A model generated the notes under the pieces. The model had not been told where the DNA came from. It saw only the letters and a list, made by a program, of their open reading frames with translations, and did not search any database. Both the position numbers and the translations under genes were made by a program. Below are positions 25,062 through 33,685 of a stretch of 64,000 bases of DNA, in pieces (the first letter of the stretch is position 1; each line of letters starts with the position of its first letter). Source of the stretch: Streptomyces sp. DSM 15324 (GTDB lineage Bacteria; Actinomycetota; Actinomycetes; Streptomycetales; Streptomycetaceae). The stretch is taken from the NCBI RefSeq assembly GCF_001514285.1, contig NZ_KQ949036.1, forward strand, positions 184,881 to 248,880, read 5' to 3'.

Positions 25062-25619
25062 TCACCCCTCCCGCAACCGCTCCCGCGCCGCCATCAGGGC
25101 GAAGCCCAGCAGGTTCGGCCCCCGCCAGCGCTCCGGGTCGGCCGCCGCCTCGTCGGCGGCCGCCAGGCCTATGCCCCAGACGCGGTCCACGGGGCTCGCC
25201 TCGACCAGCACGCGGTCGCCGGTGCCGAGGAGGAAGCCGGTCAGTTCGGGGGTGGAGCGGAACTTGTGGACGCTGCCCTCCACGACGATCCGGAACCGCT
25301 CCCGCTGCCAGGTCTCCTCGTCGAAGCCGCGCACCAGGCGGCCCGCCTTCTTCGCCTGGGACGGGTGCGAGGCGGCCAGGGCCCGTCGCTCCGCCTCCGG
25401 GTCACCGAAGAGGCGGGCCTTCTCCGCCATCATCCAGTGCTCGGCCGTCGCATAGGTCACCCCGTCCACCACGAACGGTGACGGCCACCACTGGCTCAGG
25501 CACCCCGGACCCAGCCGGCCGTCCGGGCGCGGCCGGTGGCCCCAGAAGTGCAGGTACGTGATCCTCGCCCCCGCCCGGACCTCCCTGACCAGGGTGTCCA
25601 AGCCATCGATCGTCTCCAT
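25062..25619 (-). CDS. NADAR-family protein (YbiA-like)
   Basis: A 185-residue NADAR (DUF1768/YbiA-like) protein, a fold linked to NAD/ADP-ribose and to N-glycoside cleavage of riboflavin intermediates. Diagnostic segments are FWGHRPRPDGRLGPGCLSQW, the YATAEHWMMAEKARLFGD helix (the Y-A-E-H-W-M core), HPSQAKKAGRLVRGFD and VWGIGLAAADEAA. ATG 25619 (METIDGL) is chosen, but ATG 25631 and the open frame to 25649 are also possible and no good Shine-Dalgarno decides. No partner gene is nearby. Some NADAR proteins act in phage defence through ADP-ribose metabolism; this one has no evident system around it. Confidence 0.8.
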   Translation of the reverse strand: METIDGLDTLVREVRAGARITYLHFWGHRPRPDGRLGPGCLSQWWPSPFVVDGVTYATAEHWMMAEKARLFGDPEAERRALAASHPSQAKKAGRLVRGFDEETWQRERFRIVVEGSVHKFRSTPELTGFLLGTGDRVLVEASPVDRVWGIGLAAADEAAADPERWRGPNLLGFALMAARERLREG

Positions 25620-25691
25620 GCACGCCAGCATGGCAGGCACCACTGACACTGCGTCCTGCCTTTTCCGTCCCGACTCGACACCTGGTCGACA

Positions 25692-25727
25692 GATTCCGTC
25701 GCGTAACCAAAAGGCAACAACGGAATC
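25692..25727. promoter_or_regulatory. Inverted repeat upstream of the polyamine operon
   Basis: GATTCCGT (25692-25699) and ACGGAATC (25720-25727) form a perfect 8-bp inverted repeat with a 20-nt spacer. CAACAA and TTGTTG (25715-25720 and 25730-25735) overlap it. A regulator binding site is plausible in this promoter region of the aminobutyraldehyde dehydrogenase and importer genes. Confidence 0.4.
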
Positions 25728-25735
25728 ACTTGTTG

Positions 25736-25766
25736 GAGTGCCATTGCTCTGTCAGGATCGGCACTC
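25736..25766. promoter_or_regulatory. Second inverted repeat at the polyamine operon promoter
   Basis: GAGTGCC (25736-25742) and GGCACTC (25760-25766) are a perfect 7-bp inverted repeat with a 17-nt spacer. CAGGAT within the spacer resembles a -10 hexamer, so a protein bound here would cover the promoter. The start codon is 64 bp downstream. Confidence 0.4.
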
Positions 25767-25830
25767 AAATCAGGCTGGAGCTACGCCACCGGCCCCCGCG
25801 CAAGGCGGGGCGAAGGCGGAGGAGAGCGAC

Positions 25831-27384
25831 ATGCAGAACCCGGGCACCGCCACCCCGGACACCCCCGACCGGTTCCCCGCGCGGGAACGCTTCACGGAAG
25901 GCGCTCAGTACATCGCGGGCCGCCTCACCCGGGGCACCTCGGGCCGCACCCACGCCGTGATCGACCCGGCCACCGGCGAGGAGGTGTACACCTACGAGCT
26001 GGCGTCCGCCGCCGACGTGGACGCGGCCGTCGCCGCCGCCCGCGCGGCCTTCCCCGGCTGGTCGGGCGCCACGCCCGGCGAGCGCTCGGACGCCCTGCAC
26101 CGCCTCGCCGCCGTCCTCGCCGACCGTGCCGAGGACTTCGCCCGCGCGGAGTCCCTCCAGTGCGGCAAGCCGCTGAAGCTGACGCGTGAGTTCGACGTGC
26201 CGGGGACGATCGACAACACGGCCTTCTTCGCGGGTGCCGCCCGCCATCTCCAGGGCCAGGCCGCCGGGGAGTACTCCGGCGACCACACCTCGTACGTCCG
26301 CCGTGAGCCCATCGGGGTCGTCGGTTCCGTCGCCCCCTGGAACTACCCCCTCCAGATGGCCGCCTGGAAGATCCTCCCGGCGATCGCCGCGGGCAACACG
26401 ATCGTCCTGAAGCCCGCCGAGCTGACCCCGCTGACCTCGCTGCTCTTCGCGCAGGCGGCGACCGACGCCGGCATCCCCGACGGAGTGATCAACATCGTGA
26501 CGGGGACCGGCAAGGAGGCCGGTGAGCACCTCGTGGGCCACCCCGACGTGGCCATGACCTCCTTCACCGGCTCCACCGCCGTCGGCCGGCGCGTCGCCGA
26601 GATCGCCACGGCCACCGTCAAGCGCCTCCACCTGGAGCTCGGCGGCAAGGCCCCCTTCGTGGTCTTCGACGACGCCGACCTGGAGGCCGCCGTCCACGGC
26701 GCCGTGGCGGGCGCCCTCATCAACACCGGGCAGGACTGCACGGCCGCCACGCGCGCGTACGTGCAGCGGCCCCTGTACGAGGCCTTCGTCGAGGCGACCT
26801 CCGCGCTCATGGCGGGCGTCCGGGTCGGCGACCCGTTCGCGGCCGGCACGGACATCGGCCCGCTCGTCTCCCACCTCCAGCGCGACCGCGTCGCCGCGAT
26901 CGTGGAGCGGGCCCGCGCCTACGCGCGCGTGGTGACCGGTGGCGAGGCCCCGCAGGGCGAAAGGGGAGAGCTGAAGGACGGCGCGTACTACCGTCCCACG
27001 CTCGTCGCGGACGCCGCCCAGGACAGCGAGGTCGTCCAGTCCGAGATCTTCGGCCCGGTACTGGTGGTCCTGCCGTTCGACACCGACGACGAGGGCATAC
27101 GGCTGGCCAACGACACCCCGTACGGGCTCGCCGCCTCCGCGTGGACCCGGGACGTCTTCCGGGCGGGCCGCGCGACACGCGAGATCCAGGCCGGGTGCGT
27201 GTGGATCAACGACCACATCCCGATCATCAGCGAAATGCCCCACGGCGGCTACAAGGCCTCCGGCTTCGGCAAGGACATGTCAGCGTATTCGTTCGACGAG
27301 TACACACAGATCAAGCACGTTATGTTCGATAACACGGCGGTCGCCCGGAAGCCCTGGCACCGCACGATCTTCGGGGACCGATAG
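25831..27384 (+). CDS. Gamma-aminobutyraldehyde dehydrogenase (PuuC/Prr-like)
   Basis: A 517-residue NAD-dependent aldehyde dehydrogenase. Cys303 (NTGQDCTAATRAYV) is the nucleophile, Glu of LELGGKAP the base, and APWNYPLQMAAWK and FTGSTAVGRRV bind cofactor and substrate. Overall it resembles the gamma-aminobutyraldehyde or gamma-glutamyl-aminobutyraldehyde dehydrogenases of putrescine degradation, which fits its place as first gene before a polyamine importer and a putrescine oxidase-like gene. ATG 25831 has GGAGGAGAGCGAC. A short 8-bp hairpin at 27393-27413 separates it from the binding-protein gene and may lower or tune read-through. Confidence 0.88.
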   Translation: MQNPGTATPDTPDRFPARERFTEGAQYIAGRLTRGTSGRTHAVIDPATGEEVYTYELASAADVDAAVAAARAAFPGWSGATPGERSDALHRLAAVLADRAEDFARAESLQCGKPLKLTREFDVPGTIDNTAFFAGAARHLQGQAAGEYSGDHTSYVRREPIGVVGSVAPWNYPLQMAAWKILPAIAAGNTIVLKPAELTPLTSLLFAQAATDAGIPDGVINIVTGTGKEAGEHLVGHPDVAMTSFTGSTAVGRRVAEIATATVKRLHLELGGKAPFVVFDDADLEAAVHGAVAGALINTGQDCTAATRAYVQRPLYEAFVEATSALMAGVRVGDPFAAGTDIGPLVSHLQRDRVAAIVERARAYARVVTGGEAPQGERGELKDGAYYRPTLVADAAQDSEVVQSEIFGPVLVVLPFDTDDEGIRLANDTPYGLAASAWTRDVFRAGRATREIQAGCVWINDHIPIISEMPHGGYKASGFGKDMSAYSFDEYTQIKHVMFDNTAVARKPWHRTIFGDR

Positions 27385-27392
27385 TCAAGGCC

Positions 27393-27413
27393 CCGGCCGC
27401 CCACCGCGGCCGG
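27393..27413 (+). terminator. Weak hairpin between the dehydrogenase and potD-like gene
   Basis: CCGGCCGC pairs with GCGGCCGG (8 bp, 5-nt loop). It is too short to be a sure terminator and could act as a processing or attenuation site within the operon. Confidence 0.35.
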
Positions 27414-27436
27414 CTTCCCGAAAGGGCATCAAGCGC

Positions 27437-28672
27437 ATGAGGCAGTACGAGCCCGACCGCCTGACCCCGGTCGAACTGGCCGCCGTGCGGCGCAGTCTCC
27501 GCAGTGGCAGGGCCACCATGACCCGCCGGTCGCTGATGGGCGGCGCGCTCGCGCTGGGCGGCGTCGGGGCGCTGAGCGCCTGCGGCATCCCCGCGGCCGG
27601 CAAGAGCCAGGGCGGCGTCTCCGCCGACGACCACTCCGCGCAGGAGAAGGTCGTCAACTTCTCCAACTGGCCCGAGTACATCGACGTCGACGACAGCGGC
27701 AAGCGCCATCCGACGCTGGACGCGTTCCGCGAACGGACCGGCATCTCCGTCAAGTACACCGAGGACATCAACGACAACGACGAGTTCTTCGGCAAGATCC
27801 AGCCGCAGCTCGCCGCCGGCCAGGACACCGGACGTGACCTCATCGTCCTCACCGACTGGCTGGCCGCCCGCATGATCCGGCTCGGGTACGTCCAGAAACT
27901 CGACGCGTCCCACCTGCCGCACGCCTTCGCCAACCTCTCGGAGCAGTTCAGGAGCCCCGACTGGGACCCGGGGCGCGCCTACTCCTACCCCTGGCAGGGC
28001 ATCTCCACGGTCGTCGCCTTCAACAAGAAGGCGCTCGGCGGCGTCGAGGTGAAGTCGGTCTCCGACCTGCTCGACAACCCGGCGCTCAAGGGCCGGGTCG
28101 GCCTGCTGACCGAGATGCGCGACACCGTCGGCATGACCATGCTCGACATGGGGCTGGACCCGGCGACGTTCACCGACGACGACTACGACAAGGTCATCGC
28201 CCGCCTCCAGAAGGCCGTCGACAAGGGCCAGATCCGCCGCTTCACCGGCAACGACTACACGTCCGACCTCAGCAAGGGCGACCTGGCGGCGTGCGTCGCC
28301 TGGGGCGGCGACATCGTGCAGCTCCAGGCCGACAACCCGGACGTCGCCTACGTCATCCCGGACAGCGGCTACATGACGTCCACCGACAACATGCTGATCC
28401 CCAACAAGGCGCGCCACAAGACCAACGCCGAGCGGCTCATCGACTACTACTACGAGCCCGAGCCGGCCGCCCAACTCGCCGCGTACATCAACTACGTCAG
28501 TCCGGTCGCGGACGTGAGGCCGTACCTCGCCAGGATCGACAAGTCGGCGGCGGACAACCCGCTGATCCTTCCCGACAAGGCCACGCAGGCCAAGTCCCAC
28601 GCCTTCCGCTCCCTGAGCTCGAAGGAAGAGACGGCCTACCAGCAGAAGTTCGCGAAGCTCACAGGGGCGTGA
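27437..28672 (+). CDS. Polyamine ABC transporter binding lipoprotein (PotD-like)
   Basis: A 411-residue solute-binding lipoprotein of the spermidine/putrescine family. The N-terminus carries a twin-arginine-like RRSLMG followed by a hydrophobic stretch and the lipobox LSAC. The mature part begins VVNFSNWPEYIDVDDSG, the family's first strand, and later shows SYPWQGISTVVAFNKKALGG and IPDSGYMTSTDNMLIP at the ligand cleft. It should capture polyamine outside the membrane and pass it to the PotB/PotC-like permeases encoded downstream. ATG 27437 follows AAAGGGCATCAAGCGC. Genes D, A, B and C follow in one operon with gaps of 1-5 bp. Confidence 0.92.
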   Translation: MRQYEPDRLTPVELAAVRRSLRSGRATMTRRSLMGGALALGGVGALSACGIPAAGKSQGGVSADDHSAQEKVVNFSNWPEYIDVDDSGKRHPTLDAFRERTGISVKYTEDINDNDEFFGKIQPQLAAGQDTGRDLIVLTDWLAARMIRLGYVQKLDASHLPHAFANLSEQFRSPDWDPGRAYSYPWQGISTVVAFNKKALGGVEVKSVSDLLDNPALKGRVGLLTEMRDTVGMTMLDMGLDPATFTDDDYDKVIARLQKAVDKGQIRRFTGNDYTSDLSKGDLAACVAWGGDIVQLQADNPDVAYVIPDSGYMTSTDNMLIPNKARHKTNAERLIDYYYEPEPAAQLAAYINYVSPVADVRPYLARIDKSAADNPLILPDKATQAKSHAFRSLSSKEETAYQQKFAKLTGA

Positions 28673-28677
28673 CGACC

Positions 28678-29823
28678 ATGACCAAGGACAGCAGCGGCGA
28701 CGTCCGCCTCTCCGGCATCGGCAAGACCTACGGCGCCTTCACCGCCGTGCACCCGCTCGACCTGACCGTCCCGCAGGGCTCGTTCTTCGCTCTGCTCGGC
28801 GCCTCCGGCTGCGGCAAGACCACCACCCTGCGCATGATCGCCGGCCTGGAGGAGCCCACCAGCGGCACCGTCCACCTCGGCGACCAGGACGTCACCGCCC
28901 TGCCGCCGTACAAGCGCCCGGTGAACACCGTCTTCCAGTCCTACGCCCTCTTCCCGCACCTCGACATCTTCGAGAACGTCGCCTTCGGCCTGCGCCGGCG
29001 CGGCATCAAGTCGGTGAAGAAGCAGGTCGAGGACATGCTGGACCTGGTGCAGCTCGGCGAGCAGGCCCGCAAGAAGCCCCACCAGCTCTCCGGCGGCCAG
29101 CAGCAGCGCGTCGCCGTCGCCCGCGCCCTCATCAACCACCCCAAGGTGCTCCTCCTCGACGAGCCCCTCGGCGCCCTCGACCTCAAGCTGCGCCGCCAGA
29201 TGCAGCTGGAGCTCAAGCGCATCCAGACCGAGGTCGGCATCACCTTCGTGCACGTCACGCACGACCAGGAGGAGGCCATGACCATGGCCGACACGGTCGC
29301 CGTGATGAACGCCGGCCGCGTCGAGCAGCTCGGCTCGCCCACCGACCTCTACGAGAACCCGCAGACCACGTTCGTCGCCAACTTCCTCGGCACCTCCAAC
29401 CTCATCGAGGCCGAGGTCGACACGAGGAACGGCGACGACATCGTGCTGCGGGCGGGCGGCGGCAAGCTCGTCCTGCCCGTGGCGCGCTGTTCGGCGCCCA
29501 CGACGGCGGGCGGCAAGGTCCTGGTCGGCGTCCGCCCGGAGAAGATCTCCCTCACCCACGCCGACGACGCGGGCGAGATCCCCGAGGGCCGCAACCGCAT
29601 CACCGGGAAGATCGCCCACTCCTCCTTCATCGGCGTCTCCACCCAGTACGTCATCGACAGCGCGGTCTGCCCCGAGTTCGAGGTCTACGCCCAGAACATC
29701 GACCGGGACGCCCGACTGGCCCCCGGCGCCGACGTCGTCCTGCACTGGAGCCCCGGCCACACCTTCGGGCTGGACGCCGCCCAGGACATCGACGCCGGCA
29801 TCGACGAACAGGCGGCGGTCTGA
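28678..29823 (+). CDS. potA: Polyamine ABC transporter ATPase (PotA-like)
   Basis: A 381-residue ABC ATPase with Walker A GASGCGKTT (residues 41-49), a Q-loop at FQSYALFPHLD, signature LSGGQQQR (137-144), Walker B LLLDEPLGALDLK, and the switch histidine in VHVTHDQEEAM. The C-terminal 130 residues form the TOBE regulatory domain (VGVRPEKISL). It powers uptake through the two permeases made just after it. The ATG is 6 bp after the potD-like stop. Unlike the carbohydrate transporter later in the window, this one brings its own ATPase. Confidence 0.93.
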   Translation: MTKDSSGDVRLSGIGKTYGAFTAVHPLDLTVPQGSFFALLGASGCGKTTTLRMIAGLEEPTSGTVHLGDQDVTALPPYKRPVNTVFQSYALFPHLDIFENVAFGLRRRGIKSVKKQVEDMLDLVQLGEQARKKPHQLSGGQQQRVAVARALINHPKVLLLDEPLGALDLKLRRQMQLELKRIQTEVGITFVHVTHDQEEAMTMADTVAVMNAGRVEQLGSPTDLYENPQTTFVANFLGTSNLIEAEVDTRNGDDIVLRAGGGKLVLPVARCSAPTTAGGKVLVGVRPEKISLTHADDAGEIPEGRNRITGKIAHSSFIGVSTQYVIDSAVCPEFEVYAQNIDRDARLAPGADVVLHWSPGHTFGLDAAQDIDAGIDEQAAV

Positions 29824-29824
29824 G

Positions 29825-30754
29825 ATGGCCACACTGACCGAGGCGCCCCCGCCGCTCTCCCCGGCGGAGCCCCAGAAGAAGCCGCCGCGCAAGCGGGGCC
29901 GGCTGACGCCGTACTGGCTGCTGCTGCCCGGCCTGCTCTGGCTGGTCGTGTTCTTCGCCCTGCCGATGATCTACCAGGCCTCCACGTCCGTGCAGACGGG
30001 CTCCCTGGAGCAGGGCTACAAGGTCACCTGGCACCTGGCCACCTACTGGGACGCGCTGAGCGAGTACTGGCCGCAGTTCCTCCGCTCGGTCCTCTACGCG
30101 ACCGCCGCGACGATCCTGTGCCTGATCCTCGGCTACCCGCTGGCGTACCTGATCGCCTTCCGCGCCGGACGCTGGCGGAACCTGATCATGATCCTGGTGA
30201 TCGCGCCCTTCTTCACCAGCTTCCTGATCCGCACCCTCGCCTGGAAGACGATCCTCGCGGACAGCGGCCCGGTCGTGTCGTTCCTCAACACCGTGCACGT
30301 CCTCGACGTCACCGACTGGCTCGGCTGGACCTCCGGCGACAGGGTCCTCGCCACCCCGCTCGCGGTGGTCTGCGGACTGACGTACAACTTCCTGCCGTTC
30401 ATGATCCTGCCGCTCTACACCTCGCTGGAACGCATCGACGCCCGGCTGCACGAGGCGGCAGGCGACCTGTACGCCACCCCGCTCACCACCTTCCGCAAGG
30501 TGACCTTCCCGCTGTCGATGCCCGGAGTCGTCTCCGGCACGCTGCTCACCTTCATCCCGGCGGCCGGCGACTACGTCAACGCCGAACTCCTCGGCTCCAC
30601 CGACACCCGCATGATCGGCAACGTGATCCAGACGCAGTTCCTGCGCGTGCTGGACTATCCGACGGCGGCGGCCCTCTCCTTCATCCTGATGGCCGCGATC
30701 CTCCTCATGGTGACCCTCTACATCCGCCGGGCCGGGACGGAGGATCTCGTCTGA
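29825..30754 (+). CDS. potB: Polyamine ABC transporter permease (PotB-like)
   Basis: A 309-residue integral membrane permease with six hydrophobic helices. The cytoplasmic EAA loop that docks on the ATPase appears as LHEAAGDLYATPLTTFRKVTFPLSMPG. The N-terminal PYWLLLPGLLWLVVFFALPM helix is typical of PotB/PotH. It starts 2 bp after the PotA stop and its own stop overlaps the PotC start, so all four transporter genes are coupled. It forms the channel with the PotC-like protein. Confidence 0.92.
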   Translation: MATLTEAPPPLSPAEPQKKPPRKRGRLTPYWLLLPGLLWLVVFFALPMIYQASTSVQTGSLEQGYKVTWHLATYWDALSEYWPQFLRSVLYATAATILCLILGYPLAYLIAFRAGRWRNLIMILVIAPFFTSFLIRTLAWKTILADSGPVVSFLNTVHVLDVTDWLGWTSGDRVLATPLAVVCGLTYNFLPFMILPLYTSLERIDARLHEAAGDLYATPLTTFRKVTFPLSMPGVVSGTLLTFIPAAGDYVNAELLGSTDTRMIGNVIQTQFLRVLDYPTAAALSFILMAAILLMVTLYIRRAGTEDLV

Positions 30755-31554
30755 TGCCTGTCCTCAACTGGTTCAAGCGCCATCTCGTCGTCATCGCGGG
30801 ACTGCTGACCCTCGGCTATCTCCTGCTGCCCAACATCGTCGTCACGGTGTTCTCCTTCAACAAACCGAAGGGACGCTTCAACTACGAATGGCAGCAGTTC
30901 TCCCTCGACGCCTGGAAGGACCCCTGCGGCGTCGCCGGGATGTGCGGCTCGCTCTCGCTCAGCCTCCAGATCGCGATCTGGGCGACCATCGGCGCCACCC
31001 TGCTCGGCACGATGATCGCCTTCGCGCTGGTCCGCTACCGCTTCCGCGCGCGGGGCGCCGTCAACTCGCTGATCTTCCTGCCGATGGCGATGCCCGAGGT
31101 CGTCATGGCCGCCTCGCTGCTCACACTCTTCCTCAACCTGGGCGCGCAGCTGGGCTTCTACACGATCCTGATCGCGCACATCATGTTCTGCCTCAGCTTC
31201 GTGGTGGTCGCCGTCAAGGCACGCGTGCTCTCCATGGACCCGCGCCTCGAACAGGCCGCCCAGGACCTCTACGCGGGGCCGGCGCAGACCTTCCTGCGGG
31301 TCACCCTGCCCATCGCGGCCCCGGGGATCGCCGCCGGCGCGATGCTCGCCTTCGCGCTCTCCTTCGACGACTTCATCATCACCAACTTCAACGCCGGCTC
31401 GACCGTCACCTTCCCCATGTTCGTGTGGGGATCGGCCCAGCGCGGCACGCCCGTCCAGATCAACGTCATCGGTACGGCCATGTTCCTGATCGCCGTCCTC
31501 CTCGTCCTGACCTCCATGGTCATCGGCAACCGCCGCAACCGACAAAAAGCGTAG
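30754..31554 (+). CDS. potC: Polyamine ABC transporter permease (PotC-like)
   Basis: A 266-residue permease, partner of the preceding PotB-like protein. It has six hydrophobic helices, the EAA-type loop LEQAAQDLYAGPAQTFLRVTLP, and the PotC-type core ALSFDDFIITNFNAGS. ATG 30754 overlaps the previous stop by three bases (TGATG). The oxidase gene follows 12 bp after its stop, placing import and the first degradative step on one transcript. Confidence 0.92.
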   Translation: MPVLNWFKRHLVVIAGLLTLGYLLLPNIVVTVFSFNKPKGRFNYEWQQFSLDAWKDPCGVAGMCGSLSLSLQIAIWATIGATLLGTMIAFALVRYRFRARGAVNSLIFLPMAMPEVVMAASLLTLFLNLGAQLGFYTILIAHIMFCLSFVVVAVKARVLSMDPRLEQAAQDLYAGPAQTFLRVTLPIAAPGIAAGAMLAFALSFDDFIITNFNAGSTVTFPMFVWGSAQRGTPVQINVIGTAMFLIAVLLVLTSMVIGNRRNRQKA

Positions 31555-31566
31555 GGAGTTGACATC

Positions 31567-32985
31567 ATGGCCCCGAGCGCCATGAACCGGTGGATCACTT
31601 CTCTTTCCGACGCCCAGCCGTCGCCGTACTGGCTGGAGGACCCCGGCAGGCCCCGCCCCGAACCCGCGCTCACCGGCGCCGACACCTGCGACCTGCTGGT
31701 CGTCGGCGGCGGCTACAGCGGATTGTGGACCGCGCTCGTCGCCAAGGAGCGCGATCCGCGCCGGGACGTGGTGCTGCTGGAGGGACGCGAGGTGGGCTGG
31801 GCCGCCTCGGGCCGCAACGGAGGCTTCTGCGCGGCCTCCCTCACCCACGGGCTGCCCAACGGGCTCGCCCGCTGGCCGGACGAGATCCGCACCCTCCAGG
31901 AGCTGGGCGCCCGCAACCTCGACGGGATCGAGGCGGCGATCGCCCGGCACGGCATCGACTGCGACTTCGAGCGCACCGGCGAGATCGACGTCGCCACCGA
32001 GACGTACCAGGCGTGGGAACTGCGCGACTGGTACGAGGAACTCCACCGCAAGGGCCTCGCCGACGGCCTGGAGTTCCTCGACGCCGATCAGGTCCGCGAA
32101 CAGGTCGCCTCACCCACCTTCGAGGCGGGCCTGTACGACCGGCGGGGCGTGGCCATGCTCCACCCCGCCAAACTGGCCTGGGGCCTGAAGGAGGCGTGCG
32201 TCCGGCTCGGTGTCCGCGTCCACGAGCACACCCCCGCGCTGGACCTCAAGCCGTACGGCGCCGGGATGACCGTGCGCACGCCGTACGGCCGGGTCCGCGC
32301 CCGGCAGGTCGCCCTCGGCACCAACATCTTCCCGAGCCTGGTCAAGCGGGTGCGGTCGTACACCGTCCCGGTCTACGACTACGCCCTGATGACCGAGCCG
32401 CTCACCCCCGAGCAGCTCGGCGCGATCGGCTGGAAGAACCGGCAGGGCCTCGGCGACTCCGCCAACCAGTTCCACTACTTCCGGCTGTCCGCCGACAACC
32501 GGATCCTGTGGGGCGGGTACGACGCGATCTACCCGTACGGCGGCCGGGTGCGCGCCGAGTACGACGACCGGCCCGAGACGTACGCCAAGCTCGCCGGCCA
32601 CTTCTTCACCTGCTTCCCGCAGCTGGAGGGCGTCCGCTTCACGCACGCCTGGGGCGGCGCGATCGACACCTGTTCCCGTTTCTCCGCGTTCTTCGGCACG
32701 GCCCACCACGGGAAGGTCGCCTACGCCGCCGGGTACACCGGCCTGGGCGTCGGGGCCACCCGGTTCGGTGCCGAGGTGATGCTGGACCTGCTGGCGGGGG
32801 AGGACACCGAGCGGACCCGGCTGGAGATGGTCCGCAGGAAGCCGCTGCCCTTCCCGCCCGAACCGTTCGCCTGGACCGGCATCGCCCTCACCAAGTGGTC
32901 GCTGGCCCGGGCCGACGCGCACGGCGGGCGGCGCAACCTGTGGCTGCGGACCATGGACCGGCTGGGCCTCGGCTTCGACAGCTGA
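31567..32985 (+). CDS. FAD-dependent amine oxidase (PuuB-like)
   Basis: A 472-residue DAO-family flavoenzyme. The FAD-binding motif is VVGGGYSGLWTA (GGGYSG at residues 47-52), with GWAASGRNGGFC, a GTNIFPSL segment and a C-terminal GYTGLGVGATRFGAE flavin-contact motif. It resembles gamma-glutamylputrescine oxidase and related amine oxidases that release an aldehyde, ammonia and peroxide. Its place after the importer and with an aminobutyraldehyde dehydrogenase at the operon head supports putrescine or gamma-glutamylputrescine as substrate. The matching glutamylation enzyme is not in the window. ATG 31567 has GGGAG 10 bp before it. Confidence 0.87.
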   Translation: MAPSAMNRWITSLSDAQPSPYWLEDPGRPRPEPALTGADTCDLLVVGGGYSGLWTALVAKERDPRRDVVLLEGREVGWAASGRNGGFCAASLTHGLPNGLARWPDEIRTLQELGARNLDGIEAAIARHGIDCDFERTGEIDVATETYQAWELRDWYEELHRKGLADGLEFLDADQVREQVASPTFEAGLYDRRGVAMLHPAKLAWGLKEACVRLGVRVHEHTPALDLKPYGAGMTVRTPYGRVRARQVALGTNIFPSLVKRVRSYTVPVYDYALMTEPLTPEQLGAIGWKNRQGLGDSANQFHYFRLSADNRILWGGYDAIYPYGGRVRAEYDDRPETYAKLAGHFFTCFPQLEGVRFTHAWGGAIDTCSRFSAFFGTAHHGKVAYAAGYTGLGVGATRFGAEVMLDLLAGEDTERTRLEMVRRKPLPFPPEPFAWTGIALTKWSLARADAHGGRRNLWLRTMDRLGLGFDS

Positions 32986-33081
32986 CCCCGCCCCGCCTTC
33001 CGCGGTAGCGGGCGGTGACCTGGTGCACAGTGACCTGCTTCACTCCAACGGGTGGCGAGAACCCGCGTAATGCCCGGCCAG

Positions 33082-33130
33082 GACCTCCCTCTCCCTCCCG
33101 ACGCGACCGCGTCGACGACAGAGGGAGGTC
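33082..33130 (+). promoter_or_regulatory. Leader stem-loop enclosing the ribosome-binding site
   Basis: GACCTCCCTCT (33082-33092) pairs perfectly with AGAGGGAGGTC (33120-33130); an inner stem CGACGC/GCGTCG (33099-33104 and 33109-33114) has a four-base loop. The right arm contains the only Shine-Dalgarno (GGGAGG) of the gene starting at 33136, so the structure would hide the ribosome-binding site. Confidence 0.6.
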
Positions 33131-33135
33131 TTCTC

Positions 33136-33591
33136 ATGGCTGGGGCGAAGTCGGCGGCCGAGTGGCTGGCATCCGTCGCACCCGATCCCGAGGCCTGCCG
33201 CTGGGAGTGGGAGCGGGGCCCCCTGCGGGTCGCGCTGCTGCCGGCGGGCAGGGCCTGGGACGTGCTCATCCTGCCGGGCGTACTCGGCTACCCCACGCTC
33301 GATGTGCTCACCCGCATCCTCGACCGGCCCGGACCGGTGCTGGTCGACTTCGGGGACGACCGCATGGGCTTCTTCGTACCGCCCGGCACGGCCGCCAACT
33401 GGCTCGGCACCGGCATCCGCACGGCGGGCGCGGGCACCTGGATCGTCGTCCCCCACCCGGGGCACTCCACGGGCACGGTCCGCTGGCTGATCCCCCCGGA
33501 CGGCACCGGGATCCTCACGGACGCGGCGCTGCTGGAACGGGCGATGCACGAGGCTGCCGCCGGCTTGGCCGACCACGGATTGGCCGACTAG
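33136..33591 (+). CDS. Conserved hypothetical protein
   Basis: A 151-residue soluble protein. Its core PLRVALLPAGRAWDVLILPG, then VLVDFGDDRMGFFVPPGTA and TWIVVPHPGHS, reads like the N-terminal part of actinobacterial primase/polymerase-like proteins, but length and missing acidic pairs argue against polymerase activity. I do not assign a function. ATG 33136 is fixed by the GGGAGG six bases before it, and that site lies in the right arm of a perfect 11-bp stem. It sits between the polyamine operon and a convergent PucR regulator and is transcribed with the former strand but separated by 150 bp. Confidence 0.65.
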   Translation: MAGAKSAAEWLASVAPDPEACRWEWERGPLRVALLPAGRAWDVLILPGVLGYPTLDVLTRILDRPGPVLVDFGDDRMGFFVPPGTAANWLGTGIRTAGAGTWIVVPHPGHSTGTVRWLIPPDGTGILTDAALLERAMHEAAAGLADHGLAD

Positions 33592-33640
33592 ACGTGTGCC
33601 GGGGCCTGTCGCTCTTCGGCTGCGGCGCCGTCGTGGCCGG

Positions 33641-33663
33641 TCGCGCAGTTCCCCGCGCCCCTG
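33641..33663. repeat. Dispersed intergenic repeat, copy 1
   Basis: The 23-bp sequence starting TCGCGCAGTTCCCCGCGCCC also occurs at 49360-49382, in both cases close after a gene end. It resembles an intergenic element common in Streptomyces chromosomes. Confidence 0.65.
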
Positions 33664-33685
33664 GGCGGTGCTGCGTGACCGCTTC

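Noticed and set aside
33136..33591. DNA primase/polymerase
   Set aside because: Only weak resemblance in the FGDDRMGFFVPPGTA region; the protein is 151 residues and lacks the acidic catalytic pattern, so it is left as hypothetical.
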